From DASUSF01 sp036375275 (GTDB lineage: Bacteria; Pseudomonadota; Alphaproteobacteria; Geminicoccales; Geminicoccaceae): a DNA stretch of 22,987 bases. The notes under the pieces were generated by a model, which was given only the letters and a program-made list of their open reading frames with translations, was not told where the DNA came from and made no database searches. A program made the translations under genes and the position numbers. The stretch is from NCBI GenBank assembly GCA_036375275.1, contig DASUSF010000306.1, positions 1 through 22,987 of the forward strand, written 5' to 3'. Below, piece by piece: positions 21,628 through 22,987 of this stretch; position 1 is the stretch's first letter; every line of letters begins with the position of its first letter.

Positions 21628-22500
21628 ATGACCCTCGCGCCGCACCGCCGGCCGGGCGTGCTCGAGCTCCGGGCGCCGGACCGGGAAGCCCTGCCGCTGA
21701 TCTTCGACAGCCCGCACAGCGGCACGCTCTGGCCCGCCGACTTCCGCCCGGCGGCGCCCGAGGCCTCGATCCGCAAGAGCCAGGACACCTTCGTCCACGA
21801 GCTGTTCGACGCCGCGCCGGAGCACGGCGCGGTCCTGCTCCACGCCCTGTTCGCGCGCGCCTACATCGACCCCAACCGGGCGATCGACGACCTCGACCCG
21901 GCGCTGCTCGGGGAGCCCTGGCCGGGCGGGCTGAACCCGACCGAAAAGACCGCGCGCGGCCTCGGCCTGATCTGGCGCCTGGCGCCGCCGGGCGACCTGC
22001 CGATCTACGACCGGCGCCTGTCGAGCGCCGAGGTCGCGGCCCGGATCGAAGGCTTCTGGCGGCCCTATCACGCCGCGCTCGGGGACGCGATCGGGCGGCT
22101 GCACGCCGTTCACGGCGAGGTCGTGCACGTCAACTGCCACTCGATGCACTCGGTGAGCTCCGCGATGCACGCCGGCGGGCCGGGCGTGCCCCGCCCCGAC
22201 ATCGTGCTCGGCGACCGGGACGGCACCTCGTGCTCGGGCGCGCTGACCCGCTTCGTGAGGGACTTTCTGGAGGCGCGCGGCTGCTCGGTCGCGGTCAACG
22301 ACCCCTACAAGGGGGTGGAGCTGGTCCGGGCCTACAGCGACCCGGCGCGCCGTCGGCACAGCCTGCAGATCGAGATCAACCGGCGGCTCTACCTCGACGA
22401 GGCGAGCCTCGAGCGTGGTCCGGGCTTCGCCGCGACCCGGCGGCTGATGGCCGACCTGGTCGGCGCGCTCGCGGGCCTGGTGCGGGACGGGCTCGGCTGA
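21628..22500 (+). CDS. N-formylglutamate amidohydrolase family protein
   Basis: A 290-residue cytoplasmic hydrolase. The family strings are PLIFDSPHSGTLWP (about 23-36), the YIDPNRAIDDLDP segment (about 79-91), VHVNCHSMHSVSSAM (about 169-183) and PDIVLGDRDGTSC (about 190-202). His, Asp and His in these motifs are the presumed metal ligands. N-formylglutamate deformylase (HutG type) releases formate and glutamate in one route of histidine breakdown; related proteins act on other N-formyl amino acids. No hut genes are in view. Start ATG 21628 is taken as the first ATG after the divergent region; the ribosome-binding site is weak (CAGGCG at 21611). A strong hairpin follows the stop. Confidence 0.87.
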   Translation: MTLAPHRRPGVLELRAPDREALPLIFDSPHSGTLWPADFRPAAPEASIRKSQDTFVHELFDAAPEHGAVLLHALFARAYIDPNRAIDDLDPALLGEPWPGGLNPTEKTARGLGLIWRLAPPGDLPIYDRRLSSAEVAARIEGFWRPYHAALGDAIGRLHAVHGEVVHVNCHSMHSVSSAMHAGGPGVPRPDIVLGDRDGTSCSGALTRFVRDFLEARGCSVAVNDPYKGVELVRAYSDPARRRHSLQIEINRRLYLDEASLERGPGFAATRRLMADLVGALAGLVRDGLG

Positions 22501-22501
22501 A

Positions 22502-22521
22502 GCGGCGCACTGGAGCGCCGC
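22502..22521 (+). terminator. Hairpin just after the N-formylglutamate amidohydrolase gene
   Basis: GCGGCGC (22502-22508) and GCGCCGC (22515-22521) pair perfectly over 7 bases around a 6-base loop, starting 2 bases after the stop codon. It is well placed for transcript termination or 3'-end stabilisation, although no T-run follows. Confidence 0.45.
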
Positions 22522-22691
22522 CGGTACGAGCCGACCTCGGCTTCGCCTCCTCGCGCCGGGCGCCTGCGCGTGGTATCGACCGGCGCTTCCCTCACGAAGG
22601 CGGAACAGCCCGGGGAGCAGGTCGGCGGCCGCACGCACCATCGGCCAGCGGGTTCAGTCCGGAAGGGCTTGCATGGCAGACGCCAGCCGAG

Positions 22692-22987
22692 GAGCGGCGC
22701 GAAGCTCGACTTTCCGGTGGTGCAGCCCATGATCGCCGGATGGGTCAGGCCCTTGCCATGACACGAGCTCGCGACCGGCGCCCTCAGGCACGGCGCCCTC
22801 GCGCAGCCGGCTGGCCGCATCCACGTCGACCGGGCGCTCCTGGGCGAAGAGGCTCCGAGCCTGGTCTTTCGCTGGCACGAGGCCGGCGTGCAGATCGACG
22901 AGGGCGACCGGGCCAGAGGCTTCGGCCCGGAACTTATCGAGCGGGCGGTGCCTTATATGCTCGGGGGCACGAGCAGGCTCGAGTTCA
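22692..22987 (+). pseudogene. C-terminal remnant of an HWE-family histidine kinase, frameshifted (partial)
   Basis: Two frames together read as the ATP-binding end of an HWE sensor kinase. Frame 3 gives RREARLSGGAAHDRRMGQALAM up to base 22760; after one extra base (A22761), frame 1 continues HELATGALRHGALAQPAGRI, then LVFRWHEAG, GFGPELIERAVPYML and GGTSRLEF to the window edge. In the family this reads ...LALALHELATNAAKYGAL...GRV...WxE...GFG..LI. The join needs a single-base deletion; frame 1 alone meets TGA at 22759-22761 just before HEL. The N-box Asn is Gly here (HELATGA). Upstream of about 22690 I could not recognise the histidine-phosphate region or any sensor domain, although frame 3 stays open. 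It is most simply a decayed gene fragment; a sequencing error could explain the frameshift but not the lost Asn. Confidence 0.6.

Noticed and set aside
22389..22820. A minus-strand 143-residue open frame at the right end
   Set aside because: It overlaps the end of the amidohydrolase gene and the kinase remnant, and its Arg/Pro/Ser-rich sequence matches nothing recognisable.

Overview
The window is very GC-rich and gene-dense, with many ATGA/GTGA stop-start overlaps. It looks like an alphaproteobacterium, probably Rhodospirillales-like. The evidence is a CobT-type aerobic cobaltochelatase subunit, a TAXI-type TRAP transporter, periplasmic nitrate reductase in the order napEDABC, the remains of an HWE-family sensor kinase, and intergenic palindromes that resemble the AGAGCAT-type repeats common in Rhizobiales genomes. 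The lineage is inferred from gene content and recalled family features, not from a search.

Layout. 1-565 (+) is the C-terminal end of cobT. 646-4287 (+) holds a TAXI solute receptor, a fused TRAP permease and a Fax-type glutathione-transferase-like protein; the last two overlap by 4 bases. A DUF599 membrane protein converges on them (4297-5007, -). 5127-7425 (+) is a housekeeping run: a class-I glutamine amidotransferase-like (PuuD-type) hydrolase, an RsuA/RluB-type pseudouridine synthase, a DUF2905 membrane peptide and rsmD. 7476-11615 (-) is the nitrate reductase operon napEDABC. 11723-14922 (-) is a polar amino-acid ABC uptake operon with two tandem paralogous binding proteins and two permeases but no ATPase. 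15111-16880 (+) encodes a YqjD/DUF883-like protein, a holin-like membrane protein and an SMP-30-type protein. 16982-17920 (+) is a hydroxymethylglutaryl-CoA lyase and 17943-18350 (-) a VOC protein. 18351-18768 is non-coding, and most of its right half is a row of three strong inverted repeats. 18769-19455 (-) is a CsgG-like lipoprotein. 19619-21528 (-) is a dipeptide-type ABC permease pair, divergent from an N-formylglutamate amidohydrolase (21628-22500, +). The right end carries a frameshifted C-terminal piece of an HWE histidine kinase.

Taken together the genes describe a scavenging, respiratory heterotroph. It has three uptake systems (TRAP, polar amino acid, peptide), amino-acid and amide catabolism (C26 hydrolase, HMG-CoA lyase, formylglutamate hydrolase) and a periplasmic nitrate-reducing branch fed from quinol through NapC. 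I found no CRISPR array, intact mobile element, tRNA or rRNA, and no convincing new multi-gene system. The most unusual parts are the palindrome row at 18557-18772, the decayed kinase at the right edge, and the duplicated binding proteins that share a loop insertion.
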